From Rhizobium sp. Leaf453 (GTDB taxonomy: Bacteria > Pseudomonadota > Alphaproteobacteria > Rhizobiales > Rhizobiaceae): a DNA stretch of 64,000 bases. The notes below the pieces were generated by a model that had not been told where the DNA came from, made no database searches, and worked only from the letters and a program-made list of their open reading frames with translations. The stretch is taken from positions 650,989 through 714,988 of the forward strand of contig NZ_LMRG01000023.1 in NCBI RefSeq assembly GCF_001425605.1, in the 5' to 3' direction. A program made the translations under genes and the position numbers. Positions within the stretch are counted from its first letter, which is position 1, and each line of letters starts with the position of its first letter. Positions 47,671 through 55,386 of the stretch are shown here, piece by piece.

Positions 47671-47740
47671 ATCCGGCCTCCAGGTCTGGCGCAACGCGCC
47701 GGCTCATCTCCACGGCGCATCTCGTGCGTCGTTTCCTCGA

Positions 47741-47892
47741 GCCCCCTCTGTCCCTTTGCCTGAGATTGTTATCCCTTCGGCGAGCGGAAATGCTTCTCTC
47801 CAGAGTCCTACCGGCACCTTGCTGGTCCATGGGCCTGAGAGTTTCCGGGGCGGTTGCTCCTTCGGCACCGGCGCAAACCGGATTCTCCCAAC
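47741..47892 (-). ncRNA. Tandem glycine riboswitch
   Basis: On the minus strand the first aptamer starts GGGAGAATCCGG (from 47890), has GCCGAAGGAGCAACC and closes with AAACTCTCAGGCCC (to 47831). The second starts GGACTCTGGAGAGAAGC (from about 47808), has CGCCGAAGGGATAACAATC and closes with CTCAGGCAAAGGGACAGAGG (to about 47741). These are the conserved cores of a two-aptamer glycine riboswitch. It lies directly before gcvTHP, which it should switch on when glycine is high. Confidence 0.93.
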
Positions 47893-47904
47893 AAGATCGG
47901 CCTC

Positions 47905-47933
47905 AGATAACGGCGATCCCGATATGTTGGCAA
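47905..47933 (-). promoter_or_regulatory. Candidate promoter of riboswitch-gcvTHP
   Basis: On the minus strand TTGCCA (47933-47928), a 17-base spacer and TTATCT (47910-47905) precede the riboswitch by 13 bases, the right place for its transcription start. Confidence 0.5.
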
Positions 47934-48058
47934 GAGTAAAATGTCGCGCCCGAACAGATTTTTGTCGTGGCTTGGCTCAGGCCGCCGTCCTGCGACATCT
48001 GGCTCTTTGCTTTTTCTCCGACAAGCGGGTAACGCAATTCTCGATACGGAGATTACGG

Positions 48059-48454
48059 ATGGCGAGAGCCGGGCGACAGGTGCGAATGACAGTGCGCGTG
48101 CTTCTGGCACTGGCGCTGCTGCTTCTGTCCTTTGCCCATCAGCCGGCGTTTGCGCGGCGGATCACGCCGGCCGTGGCTGCCGAGTACGTGCTGCCGGACG
48201 GATCGATCGGCGACATCTGCTTCGGTATGGACGGTGTCGATAACGCGGCCCACTCACCGGTTAAAGATGGCTCGGCACCCATCTGCGACTATTGCCGGCT
48301 GGCATCCGCTGTCCTTCTTCCGCTCCCCCCGGATGACGGCTATCTGATACTGCGATCCCCGTCAGTGATCGCGGCGCGGCCGGATTTCCGGCTGCTCTTT
48401 GTCGCGTATCCGCGCTCCCTGCCTCAATCGCGCGCTCCGCCTGTCTTCGTCTGA
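48059..48454 (+). CDS. DUF2946-like exported protein
   Basis: A 131-residue protein with a signal or anchor segment (about residues 8-30, VRVLLALALLLLSFAHQPAFA). It contains DGSIGDICFGMDG and PICDYCRLASAVLLPLP, then ends RSLPQSRAPPVFV. The CxxC-type pair before an Ala/Leu/Pro stretch and the final RAPP tail resemble DUF2946 proteins, often found beside copper genes. GGAG seven bases upstream supports the ATG at 48059. It precedes the YcnI-PCuAC fusion by 88 bases, so a shared copper role is inferred. Confidence 0.65.
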   Translation: MARAGRQVRMTVRVLLALALLLLSFAHQPAFARRITPAVAAEYVLPDGSIGDICFGMDGVDNAAHSPVKDGSAPICDYCRLASAVLLPLPPDDGYLILRSPSVIAARPDFRLLFVAYPRSLPQSRAPPVFV

Positions 48455-48542
48455 TCTTTCTCGCTTCGGCGATTGCCTTATTTTCAGACAAGAACGACCG
48501 GCTTTCCCATAGCAGGGGTCTCAACCGGTCAGGAGACGATCC

Positions 48543-49526
48543 ATGAAACAGACCAAGACCACATTCCTCGCCCTTGCATTCTCGCTCGCCGGCATCACGA
48601 CAGCGCACGCCCATTCATCCTTCGAACAGGACACGGCCGCATCCGAGAGCAATTTCAAGGCGATCCTGCAGATCCCGCATGGCTGCGGCGGCAAGGCGAC
48701 CACCGAAGTCCAGGTGAAGCTGCCGGAAGGCTTCGTTTTCGCCAAGCCGCAGCCGAAGGCCGGTTGGGAACTCGAGATCATCAAGGGCGACTACCAGAAA
48801 AGCTATGATAATCACGGCAAGGCGGTTACGTCCGGTCCGCTGGAAATCCGCTGGAAGAACGGCAACCTCTCGGATGACTATTATGACACGTTCGTGATCA
48901 CCGGGAAGGTTTCGGGCTTCGGCAAGGAAACGCAGCTTGCCTTTCCCGTGACCCAGTTGTGCGGCGCGTCGGATAAGGTCGTCTGGGATGAGATTGCGGC
49001 CGAGGGGCAGAACCCGCATTCGCTTGAGCATCCGGCCCCGACGATCACCGTGACGCCGGCGGTGTCGGCAGGACACGATCATCACGACATGGCGGCGATG
49101 GCCGGCATGTCGGTGGCCAGCGATGCGCCGGTGAAGGCTGGTTCTCTCGAAATTTCCGGTGGCTCCATCAAGGCCATGCTGCCGGGGGCCAAGGTCGGCG
49201 GCGGTGGCTTTACCATCAAGAATGAGGGCGGCGAGGACGACACGCTGCTTACCGTGGAAAGCCCGGCGGCTGGCCGTGTCGAATTGCATGAGATGACCAT
49301 GCGGAACGATGTGATGAAGATGCGCAAGCTGGAATCAGGCATCGCCATCCCCGCTGGCGGGACGGTCGAACTGAAGAGCGGCGGGCTGCATCTGATGTTC
49401 ATGAATGTCGCCAAGCCGTTCAAGGAGGGCGACGGCATTCCAGTGACGCTGACCTTCGAGAAGGCCGGCAAGGTTGATGTCGTGCTTCCGGTTGGCAATG
49501 CTGCCGGCACGCACAAGCACAATTGA
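48543..49526 (+). CDS. YcnI (DUF1775) - PCuAC copper protein fusion
   Basis: A 327-residue secreted protein. After the signal peptide (1-22, AHA cleavage) the mature chain begins with His, as in YcnI proteins whose N-terminal His binds copper, with Trp in LEIRWKNG. That domain runs to about residue 160. A His/Met-rich linker follows (AGHDHHDMAAMAGMS), then a PCuAC domain (about 200-320) with the copper set in ELHEMTMRNDVMKM and GGLHLMFM. Such proteins carry copper to cytochrome oxidase. The fusion puts both sites on one chain. Confidence 0.9.
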   Translation: MKQTKTTFLALAFSLAGITTAHAHSSFEQDTAASESNFKAILQIPHGCGGKATTEVQVKLPEGFVFAKPQPKAGWELEIIKGDYQKSYDNHGKAVTSGPLEIRWKNGNLSDDYYDTFVITGKVSGFGKETQLAFPVTQLCGASDKVVWDEIAAEGQNPHSLEHPAPTITVTPAVSAGHDHHDMAAMAGMSVASDAPVKAGSLEISGGSIKAMLPGAKVGGGGFTIKNEGGEDDTLLTVESPAAGRVELHEMTMRNDVMKMRKLESGIAIPAGGTVELKSGGLHLMFMNVAKPFKEGDGIPVTLTFEKAGKVDVVLPVGNAAGTHKHN

Positions 49527-49578
49527 TTGCTATCAAGAATGTTTTAACGGAGGGCGGCAGCGTAGATTGCGTTGTCGT

Positions 49579-49971
49579 TCAGTCGCTTATTGTGTCGTCT
49601 CTTGACGGCAGACGCGGGATCCAGTCGGGCTGGTCATCGTCCCTCTTTTCGTCTTCATCCGCGCCTTGTTCCGGACTATCGCCAGTCGATTCAGGTTCGT
49701 CCAGTTCGAATTCCTGATACCGCCGGACGGCCTCATAGGGCGTTCCCTGGGGCAGACGGCCTTGTGAATTCATCAGCATGAGCGACAAGGATGTCGGGCT
49801 GCGGAGCGCTGCCACGGCGGCATGGGTGTTGACCGCATCGTCCTTCGGGCGCGCGGACAGGAGCGTGATCGCCTCGTCGGTCGGACCATCGCCACTGACG
49901 CGCGCGGATGGCTTGACGGCCTGTGCCGCATAAGCTGCCGTGGTGGCTGACATGGTGACGACCAGGGTCAT
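49579..49971 (-). CDS. Putative secreted acidic protein
   Basis: A 130-residue ORF with a signal peptide-like start (MTLVVTMSATTAAYAAQA) and a very acidic C-terminal half (about residues 92-130, many Asp and Glu). It has no Cys and no recognisable family. AAGGG lies about 10 bases upstream of the ATG. It stands alone between genes facing the other way. Periplasmic location is inferred; that it is a real gene is likely but not certain. Confidence 0.5.
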   Translation of the reverse strand: MTLVVTMSATTAAYAAQAVKPSARVSGDGPTDEAITLLSARPKDDAVNTHAAVAALRSPTSLSLMLMNSQGRLPQGTPYEAVRRYQEFELDEPESTGDSPEQGADEDEKRDDDQPDWIPRLPSRDDTISD

Positions 49972-50202
49972 GGCGATCTACCCTTGCAGGGTACTCCTTT
50001 GAAAATAGCGATCGCCTTGTTTTAGCTTACGAAAATTTCCCTTGGGTGAAATCCGGCGCTTGTATTTAAGTCGAATCTTATCGACCGCGAGGCATGGATG
50101 GTGCCGACAATTTTAACGGCGCCATGCGTTTCCGCCACAACCGTTTTACTTGCGTCCTTACTGAAATATGTGCAAACTCGCTGCAACCAGAGGGAGGGGA
50201 GC

Positions 50203-50619
50203 ATGACGGACAGGAAAACACTCGAAGACATCGTCAACAGGTTCTATGACGTTCGGGAGGGCAACGACAAAGATGGTGTTTTGTCCTTCGCCGGCCCTGA
50301 TTTCAGCTTCGGCATTGTCTGCAGCGGCAAGCTCGCCGAAAACGTGCCACGGGTCTGCGAGCCGGCCGCGCTGGATGCCGTTGTTACGACACTGATTTCC
50401 GAGTGGGACATGAGCCGGATGAAGACGGCACGTCTCTATGTGGACGGGGACACGGTGCTGGCGCACCGGGCGGGGCAATTGCGCCACACGCCGACGGGAC
50501 GGGAAATGGAGACGGAATATATCGATCGCTTCACCTTCAAGGATGGGCAAATCGTCGACCTGACCGAGTTCGTCGATACGCTCCTGATCGCGGAGACAAT
50601 CGGTCTGGTCCAATCCTGA
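50203..50619 (+). CDS. SnoaL-like (NTF2-fold) protein
   Basis: A 138-residue protein with the NTF2/SnoaL-like layout: a first helix with IVNRFYDVREGNDKDGVLSF, a middle part with ARLYVDGDTVLAHRAGQLRH, and the end YIDRFTFKDGQIVDLTEFVDT. The fold covers ketosteroid-isomerase-like enzymes and binding proteins; no activity can be assigned. AGGGAGGGGAGC before the ATG is a strong ribosome site. It is monocistronic. Confidence 0.82.
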   Translation: MTDRKTLEDIVNRFYDVREGNDKDGVLSFAGPDFSFGIVCSGKLAENVPRVCEPAALDAVVTTLISEWDMSRMKTARLYVDGDTVLAHRAGQLRHTPTGREMETEYIDRFTFKDGQIVDLTEFVDTLLIAETIGLVQS

Positions 50620-50849
50620 AGGTGAAATCGTCGCGGTGCACACCGTTTGCTACATGCTTCACGATATGGTGACCGCGATGGTGGCTGCTATGGTCGGGAA
50701 GGCGTTGGAAACCGCGGCAATTCCCGTCATAAGACTAGCACGCCTTCGATTCCCGGGGCCGGTGATACCTGCATTTTGCTTGGCTTCAAGCGCGTGCCGG
50801 ACATCTTCCAAGGGAAGGGTATGATATTCAACGCGGATTGCCGGACCTT

Positions 50850-51545
50850 ATGACGATTGACTCCAGTTTTTCCCGCCGCGGCTTTATCGGCTTGCTGGCG
50901 GCAGGCACGCTCGCCGGATGCAGTACATCGATGCAGAGACGCCCGACACCGGCACCGGTGCGGGTTACCCGGCCGGTCGGACCGCCGTCCGACGCCGAAC
51001 TGCAGGTGATGTACGGGCCGGTAGAGGATGGCGGTTTCCTGATCCCGCCGATCCCCTATCAGGAGATCGATCCGCAGTTCTATCGTCAGCGCGTCTATGA
51101 CCCGACAGGCGAAGCACCGGGGACCGTGGTCGTCGATACGCCGGCGCGGTTCCTCTATGTGGTCGAGCCCGGCGGCACGGCGATGCGCTATGGCGTCGGT
51201 ATCGGCCGCGAGGGCTTTGCTTGGCAGGGCGACGGCGTCATCCACTGGCGTCAGGCCTGGCCACGCTGGAAGCCGCCGAACGAAATGGTGGCACGCCAGC
51301 CGAGTCTGGCGCAATATTCGATCGAGAACGGCGGCATGGAGCCGGGCCTGAAGAACCCGCTGGGTGCCCGCGCGCTTTACATTTTCCAGAATGGCGAGGA
51401 CACGCTCTACCGCCTGCATGGCAATCCGGAATGGCAATCGATCGGCAAGGCGGTTTCGTCCGGCTGTGTGCGCCTGATGAACCAGGATGTCATTGACCTC
51501 TATCGTCGGGTGCCTGACAAGGCGCGGATTGTGGTGCGGCAGTAA
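50850..51545 (+). CDS. L,D-transpeptidase (YkuD family), exported lipoprotein
   Basis: A 231-residue YkuD enzyme that makes 3-3 peptidoglycan cross-links or attaches proteins to peptidoglycan. SRRGFIGLLAAGTLAGC combines a twin-arginine-like start with a lipobox, so export by Tat and lipid attachment are possible. The catalytic segment is LHGNPEW, then KAVSSGCVRLMNQDVIDLY with the active Cys. The ATG at 50850 lies after CGGACCTT; a TTG at 50838 is also open. Another transpeptidase gene follows. Confidence 0.92.
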   Translation: MTIDSSFSRRGFIGLLAAGTLAGCSTSMQRRPTPAPVRVTRPVGPPSDAELQVMYGPVEDGGFLIPPIPYQEIDPQFYRQRVYDPTGEAPGTVVVDTPARFLYVVEPGGTAMRYGVGIGREGFAWQGDGVIHWRQAWPRWKPPNEMVARQPSLAQYSIENGGMEPGLKNPLGARALYIFQNGEDTLYRLHGNPEWQSIGKAVSSGCVRLMNQDVIDLYRRVPDKARIVVRQ

Positions 51546-51695
51546 GGCTCGCGCAGGCCGGATCTGGTCTGATCGGATTCGTGATTAACCGGCTGCTAAC
51601 CGCGATTGATGATTCTGCGGTTGGCGGCTCGAATCATGTTCCGATTTGAACCGTTTGACAAAACTTTGGCACGATTGCACGCGATAGACGCTTTC

Positions 51696-52748
51696 ATGGT
51701 CTCACTCTCTTCCCTTGGCCGCGCCGCGCCGCGCCTCCTGTCCGCCCGCCGCATGCTGGCGCGGGCTGCCGCCGTGCTCGCTGTCGGGGTGGTGCTGGCC
51801 GGTTGCAACGGGCTCGATGATCTCTCCGAGGAACCGCCGAAGCTGTCCGGCAAGATCATCGCCGAGATGTCGAAGAAGGGCATGAAGCCGGAGAGCCCGG
51901 TTCTGGTGCGCATCTTCAAGCAGGAGAGCCAGCTGGAAGTCTGGAAGGTCAACAAGTCCGGCCAATATGCGCTTTTGAAGACCTATCCGATCTGCCGTTG
52001 GTCCGGCGAACTCGGGCCGAAGAAGAAGGTCGGCGACCGACACGCCCCGGAAGGTTTCTACCATGTCTCGTCGGGCATGCTGAACCCGAACTCGCAATTC
52101 TACGTCTCCTTCAATCTCGGCTATCCCAACAAGCTGGAATCGGCACTCGGCTATACCGGCGAGGCGCTGATGGTGCATGGCGCCTGCTCATCGTCCGGCT
52201 GCTATGCCATGACCGACCAGGGCGTCGGCGAAATCTATGCGATCGTGGCCAAGGCGCTTTCGAGCGGACAGGACCGGTTCCAGGTGCAGGCCTATCCCTT
52301 CCGCATGACCGCTCAGAACATGGCCGAGCATCGCGGCAATCCGAACATGTCTTTCTGGCGCACGCTGAAGGAAGGCCATGACGCTTTCAACCTGACGCAT
52401 CGACAGCCGAAGGTATCTGTCTGCAGCGGCCGCTATGTCTTCAACCGCGAATTCGACGGCGGCGAGCCGGCCGATCCGCTGGCGGCATGCCCTGATGTCA
52501 GCACGCAGCTCGAGCCGCAGGCGATGGCGCAGGTCGAGGTCGAGGAGCGCAAGCTCGATACCGCGCTGACTGCGTCGATCCCGGCAAGCAGCGCAATGAC
52601 CGCCTATTCCGACGGCGGCATGCATCCGAGTTTTCGGGCGCTGTTGAAGACGCAGGGCGCCAAGCGCCTGGCAGCCAGCATTTCCGGCACCAAATATCCA
52701 ATCAGCCGCCCCGATGCGGCTCTGGCCGATCCCTTCTCCGGCCGGTAA
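51696..52748 (+). CDS. YafK-type L,D-transpeptidase lipoprotein
   Basis: A 350-residue protein with a signal peptide and lipobox (VGVVLAGC, about residue 30). The catalytic part has LVRIFKQESQLEVWK, TYPICRWSGELGPKKKVGD, HAPEGFYHVSSG and MVHGACSSSGCYAMTD with the active Cys, as in YafK/DpaA, which in E. coli cuts lipoprotein from peptidoglycan. The C-terminal 120 residues are a less conserved extension. The ATG at 51696 gives the shortest normal signal; TTG 51606 and ATG 51609 are alternatives. Confidence 0.87.
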   Translation: MVSLSSLGRAAPRLLSARRMLARAAAVLAVGVVLAGCNGLDDLSEEPPKLSGKIIAEMSKKGMKPESPVLVRIFKQESQLEVWKVNKSGQYALLKTYPICRWSGELGPKKKVGDRHAPEGFYHVSSGMLNPNSQFYVSFNLGYPNKLESALGYTGEALMVHGACSSSGCYAMTDQGVGEIYAIVAKALSSGQDRFQVQAYPFRMTAQNMAEHRGNPNMSFWRTLKEGHDAFNLTHRQPKVSVCSGRYVFNREFDGGEPADPLAACPDVSTQLEPQAMAQVEVEERKLDTALTASIPASSAMTAYSDGGMHPSFRALLKTQGAKRLAASISGTKYPISRPDAALADPFSGR

Positions 52749-52799
52749 AGAGTAGTATCCGCTTTCATCATTTTCAGCCGGACGCCAGGGGAGGACATC

Positions 52800-53195
52800 A
52801 TGGGCTTCAGGTTCGGTCTCGATCATTTCGCGCTTTTGGTGCGCGATGTCGAGCGCAGCGTCGCGTTCTACCGGGACGTCATGGGTTTCGTGCCGATCCC
52901 GCGCGAGGGCAGCCCCGGCGTGCAATGGCTGGATATCGGCGGCGGCGACGCCATTCATCTGATCCAGGGCGATTTCGGCGCGACGCATGTGACCAAGGAT
53001 ACGCATGTTGCGGTTTCGACCGCCGATTTCGATGCCTTCGTCGCACATCTGACCGGGCTCGGCGTCACATTCACCGACTGGCCCGGCAATCCCGGCAAGA
53101 TCGGCGTGCATCGCCTCGGCTTCCGGCAGGTCTATGTGCAGGATCCCGATCTTTACTGGATCGAGATCAACGACCAGCGGCCACCAGCGGACTGA
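52800..53195 (+). CDS. VOC (glyoxalase-like) protein
   Basis: A 131-residue two-repeat VOC protein: LDHFALLVRDVERSVAFYRDVMGF, then HLIQGDFG, THVAVSTADFDAF and the end VYVQDPDLYWIEINDQ. His in the first and second repeats and Glu in WIEIND can bind a metal. The reaction is unknown: lyases, dioxygenases and binding proteins share this fold. CAGGGGAGGACATC precedes the ATG. It borders the decayed region ending at tRNA-Ser. Confidence 0.88.
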   Translation: MGFRFGLDHFALLVRDVERSVAFYRDVMGFVPIPREGSPGVQWLDIGGGDAIHLIQGDFGATHVTKDTHVAVSTADFDAFVAHLTGLGVTFTDWPGNPGKIGVHRLGFRQVYVQDPDLYWIEINDQRPPAD

Positions 53196-53322
53196 TTGGA
53201 TGAGCGGTCGGGCGAACTGTATTGGCCGGATCGCCCCGTCATCTGGTGTCAATCACGCAGCCACCTTTCGGCAGGCGGACTCATCCGGCGTAGATGAAGG
53301 CAATCCTTCGCAGATGATCGCG

Positions 53323-53541
53323 TCAATGATAGTAGAAACACGCGCAGTCAGCCTTGCTGTCGTCGGGTTCACTCCAAACGCGCACGGCGAGTTTCTTGGC
53401 TGCGCCGGTTTCATCCAACCGCAGGCCGAGCAGGGATATCGCGGCGATCTTTGGGTTCACGGCGTCAATCTCAATCACCGAGCCGACTTGGTGGACACCC
53501 AGTTTCGGGGTCCAGGTGAAAAACTGCACGCTGTAATGCAT
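53323..53541 (-). CDS. 72-residue protein of unknown function
   Basis: A 72-residue ORF starting MHYSVQFFTWTPKLGVHQVG, with no signal peptide and a C-terminal CACFYYH. AAGGAGAAGG, three bases upstream of the ATG, is an unusually strong ribosome site, which supports a real gene. No family is recognised. It lies between the VOC gene and the TPR pseudogene in the accessory patch. Confidence 0.5.
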   Translation of the reverse strand: MHYSVQFFTWTPKLGVHQVGSVIEIDAVNPKIAAISLLGLRLDETGAAKKLAVRVWSEPDDSKADCACFYYH

Positions 53542-53743
53542 TTGCCTTCTCCTTTACCGCGCTTATTTGGGGGAACTCGAACATCAAAAACCGATGCGCA
53601 GCGCGACGAACTGCGGCGAGAGGGCCGCGCAAGCGATACGGTGGGTTCGAACACGAGCATATCACGGTTTTTCAAGATCGAAAATCCGCATCAGAGCCTT
53701 GATGGGCATGGAAATCGCTCACGCGAAGCGATTTGCGAATCAA

Positions 53744-54216
53744 TCAGCCATCGACTTGCCCAGTTGGTACTGATGGCGCCAATTTTTCATATTGAAGCCA
53801 ATGATGTTCAGCAAGGTCCAACTCGGATAGCTTTCGACAAATCTCGCTCAGGTGCTTGTGCGCAGCGTACATTTCCGGATCCAAATTTATCGCATCCAAA
53901 AGAGCCTTTACGGCATCGTCAAATTTGCGAAGGTGCTTTTGCGTCGCACCCAGTCGATAATGATACAATGCAAAACTCTTAGGACGGTGAAAGATTGCCA
54001 TCTTGAAGCAATGCTCAGCCTCAGCAAGTCGTCTCTGCCTGAAACTTACAATTCCCAGATTGTAGTGAGCGTCATAGTTGCAGTCGGAAATCTGTGTCGC
54101 CCTTTTCAGATGAAAATAGCATCCTGGTCTGCCCTACGTTTCGAGTGCGCCAAGCCGATCAGGAAATGCACAGCTAAATAGCTCCCAGATTTGTAGACGC
54201 CTTCTTTCCTGCGGAT
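53744..54216 (-). pseudogene. Truncated, frameshifted TPR gene
   Basis: Reading the minus strand gives tandem TPR helices: YDAHYNLGIVSFRQRRLAEA, AIFHRPKSFALYHYRLGATQ, FDDAVKALLDAINLDPEMY and LDLAEHHWLQYEKLAP, ending at 53744. The first part, GVYKSGSYLAVHFLIGLAHS, is in another frame, with the shift near 54121-54126. At about 54216 it is fused to the first 16 codons of an IS3-type OrfA, so the true start is gone. TPR proteins mediate protein binding; what this one did cannot be told. Confidence 0.75.
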
Positions 54217-54317
54217 CTCACGCTCACGGACTTCGCGTGAAAACTTGTTTGTTGTCTTGCTCATAGTGGCTCCACTTTCTCAGAAGTTGCGGCCTCCGGC
54301 AAACCAGGGGCGGTTCA
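54217..54317 (-). mobile_element. IS3-family left-end fragment
   Basis: On the minus strand the piece begins TGAACCGCCCCTGG at 54317, like the outer end of an IS, and contains the ATG at 54262-54264 of MSKTTNKFSREVRERE, the usual start of an IS3-type OrfA transposase subunit. The OrfA sequence stops at residue 16, where TPR coding DNA continues. The boundary is inferred from where similarity ends. Confidence 0.65.
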
Positions 54318-54393
54318 GGGCCTCGTTCCTCAAGCACCACAATCTGGTTCACTCCCCTCTCAGCGATACCTTGTATCGCCTGCCGGGCAAGGG

Positions 54394-54639
54394 ATGAGCC
54401 GACGCGGCAACTGCCATGACAATGCGGTGGCCGAGAGCTTCTTCAATCTTCTAAAGCGAGAGAGGATACGTCACAGGGTCTACCGCTCAAGCGTGAAGCA
54501 CGTCGGGACGTATTCGATTACATCGAGATGTTCTACAACCCAAAACGGAAACACGTCAGGAACGGAATGCTGTCGTCCGTTGAGTTCGAGAAGCAGCAGA
54601 AAATCTAACCCGAGGGTGTCTACGAAACTCGGGCTTTCA
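54394..54639 (+). mobile_element. IS3-family OrfB 3' remnant, frameshifted
   Basis: SRRGNCHDNAVAESFFNLLK is the end of an IS3 OrfB transposase (DDE domain, with the final Glu in VAESFF). Near 54492-54498 the frame breaks, and DVFDYIEMFYNPKRKHVRNG then continues in another frame to a TAA at 54606-54608. That stop interrupts the usual tail, which resumes as EGVYETR. The terminal GAAACTCGGGCTTTCA (to 54639) resembles a degraded inverted repeat of the IS. It lacks the catalytic core upstream and is inactive. Confidence 0.75.
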
Positions 54640-54785
54640 TTAACTTACAGCGCGCTTGTAGGAAACAGCCTCTACTTATGGTCGAAAGCAAAACCTAAAT
54701 GGTGATAATCCATCATCCAAAGGCAGGAATTCGGGTCATGACATACAGGAAAAATACCCGATAAATTATTGATTTTGTTGATAGA

Positions 54786-54875
54786 TGGCGGAAGAGGTGG
54801 GATTCGAACCCACGGTACGGTCTCCCGCACGCCGGTTTTCAAGACCGGTTCCTTAAACCACTCGGACACTCTTCC
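54786..54875 (-). tRNA. tRNA-Ser (anticodon UGA)
   Basis: The minus strand folds as a class II tRNA. The acceptor stem is GGAAGAG with CTCTTCC and discriminator G. The anticodon stem-loop is CCGGT-CTTGAAA-ACCGG with anticodon TGA. A long variable arm and T-arm GGGTTCGAATCCC follow. CCA is encoded (TGG at 54786-54788 on the plus strand). It reads UCA and other UCN codons. Confidence 0.96.
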
Positions 54876-54928
54876 ATCTGGCTGTTCGGATCGAGATATG
54901 GTGTTGAAACCGATCCGACGACGCACGC

Positions 54929-54956
54929 TTTATAGCCTGCGGATCACGGACGTCAA
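54929..54956 (-). promoter_or_regulatory. Promoter of tRNA-Ser
   Basis: On the minus strand TTGACG (54956-54951), a 16-base spacer and TATAAA (54934-54929) lie 53 bases before the tRNA 5' end, a good fit to a strong housekeeping promoter. Confidence 0.6.
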
Positions 54957-55386
54957 CCGGTTACCTGACGTCGGAATCGATGTATCATTTAGGGGCAAGC
55001 AGCGGCGCAACCAGAAATGCTGCTGAGGAAATTCCTTTCCGGTTTTCAGGAGTAACCGGCTCATTCCCTTGTGTATCAAGTTTAGATACAGATCCAGCCA
55101 ATGGCTATACAGTTGCAACGTGCGGAGTGTCGATCTGGCACAGCCGGAACATTGATCCTGATTACAGAGATACAGTGTCCTGTGATAAAAACGGATCAAC
55201 TCATGCATTAACTCTTTGTAAACCATAAATTCAATTGTTATCGCCGTCGCGCGTTAACCATTCGCAATTTCGCCACGTTGTTGTCATGTTTAATCAACTG
55301 TTACGTTTCGTGACGCCGGTTCTTTCGCGGGGGCAACGCGCAGGAAAGTTCCGAGTACGGCTTTTACGAATGGCGATGTGGGGCAC
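54957..55386. other. AT-rich intergenic region before the rlpA-like gene
   Basis: About 430 bases between the tRNA-Ser promoter and the RlpA-like gene hold no convincing gene. Short open frames on both strands have no ribosome site. It is more AT-rich than its surroundings. TTAACCAT at 55254-55261 resembles a CtrA half-site used in rhizobia, and TTAA-N7-TAAA near 55208 is one base off the full site; either could control the RlpA-like gene. Confidence 0.4.

Noticed and set aside
53134..53982. A 282-residue plus-strand frame in the accessory patch
   Set aside because: It overlaps the end of the VOC gene and the antisense of the TPR pseudogene and the 72-residue gene. No domain or ribosome site is seen.
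54930..55226. A 98-residue minus-strand frame between tRNA-Ser and the RlpA-like gene
   Set aside because: It has no ribosome site, overlaps the tRNA promoter and has no recognisable features.
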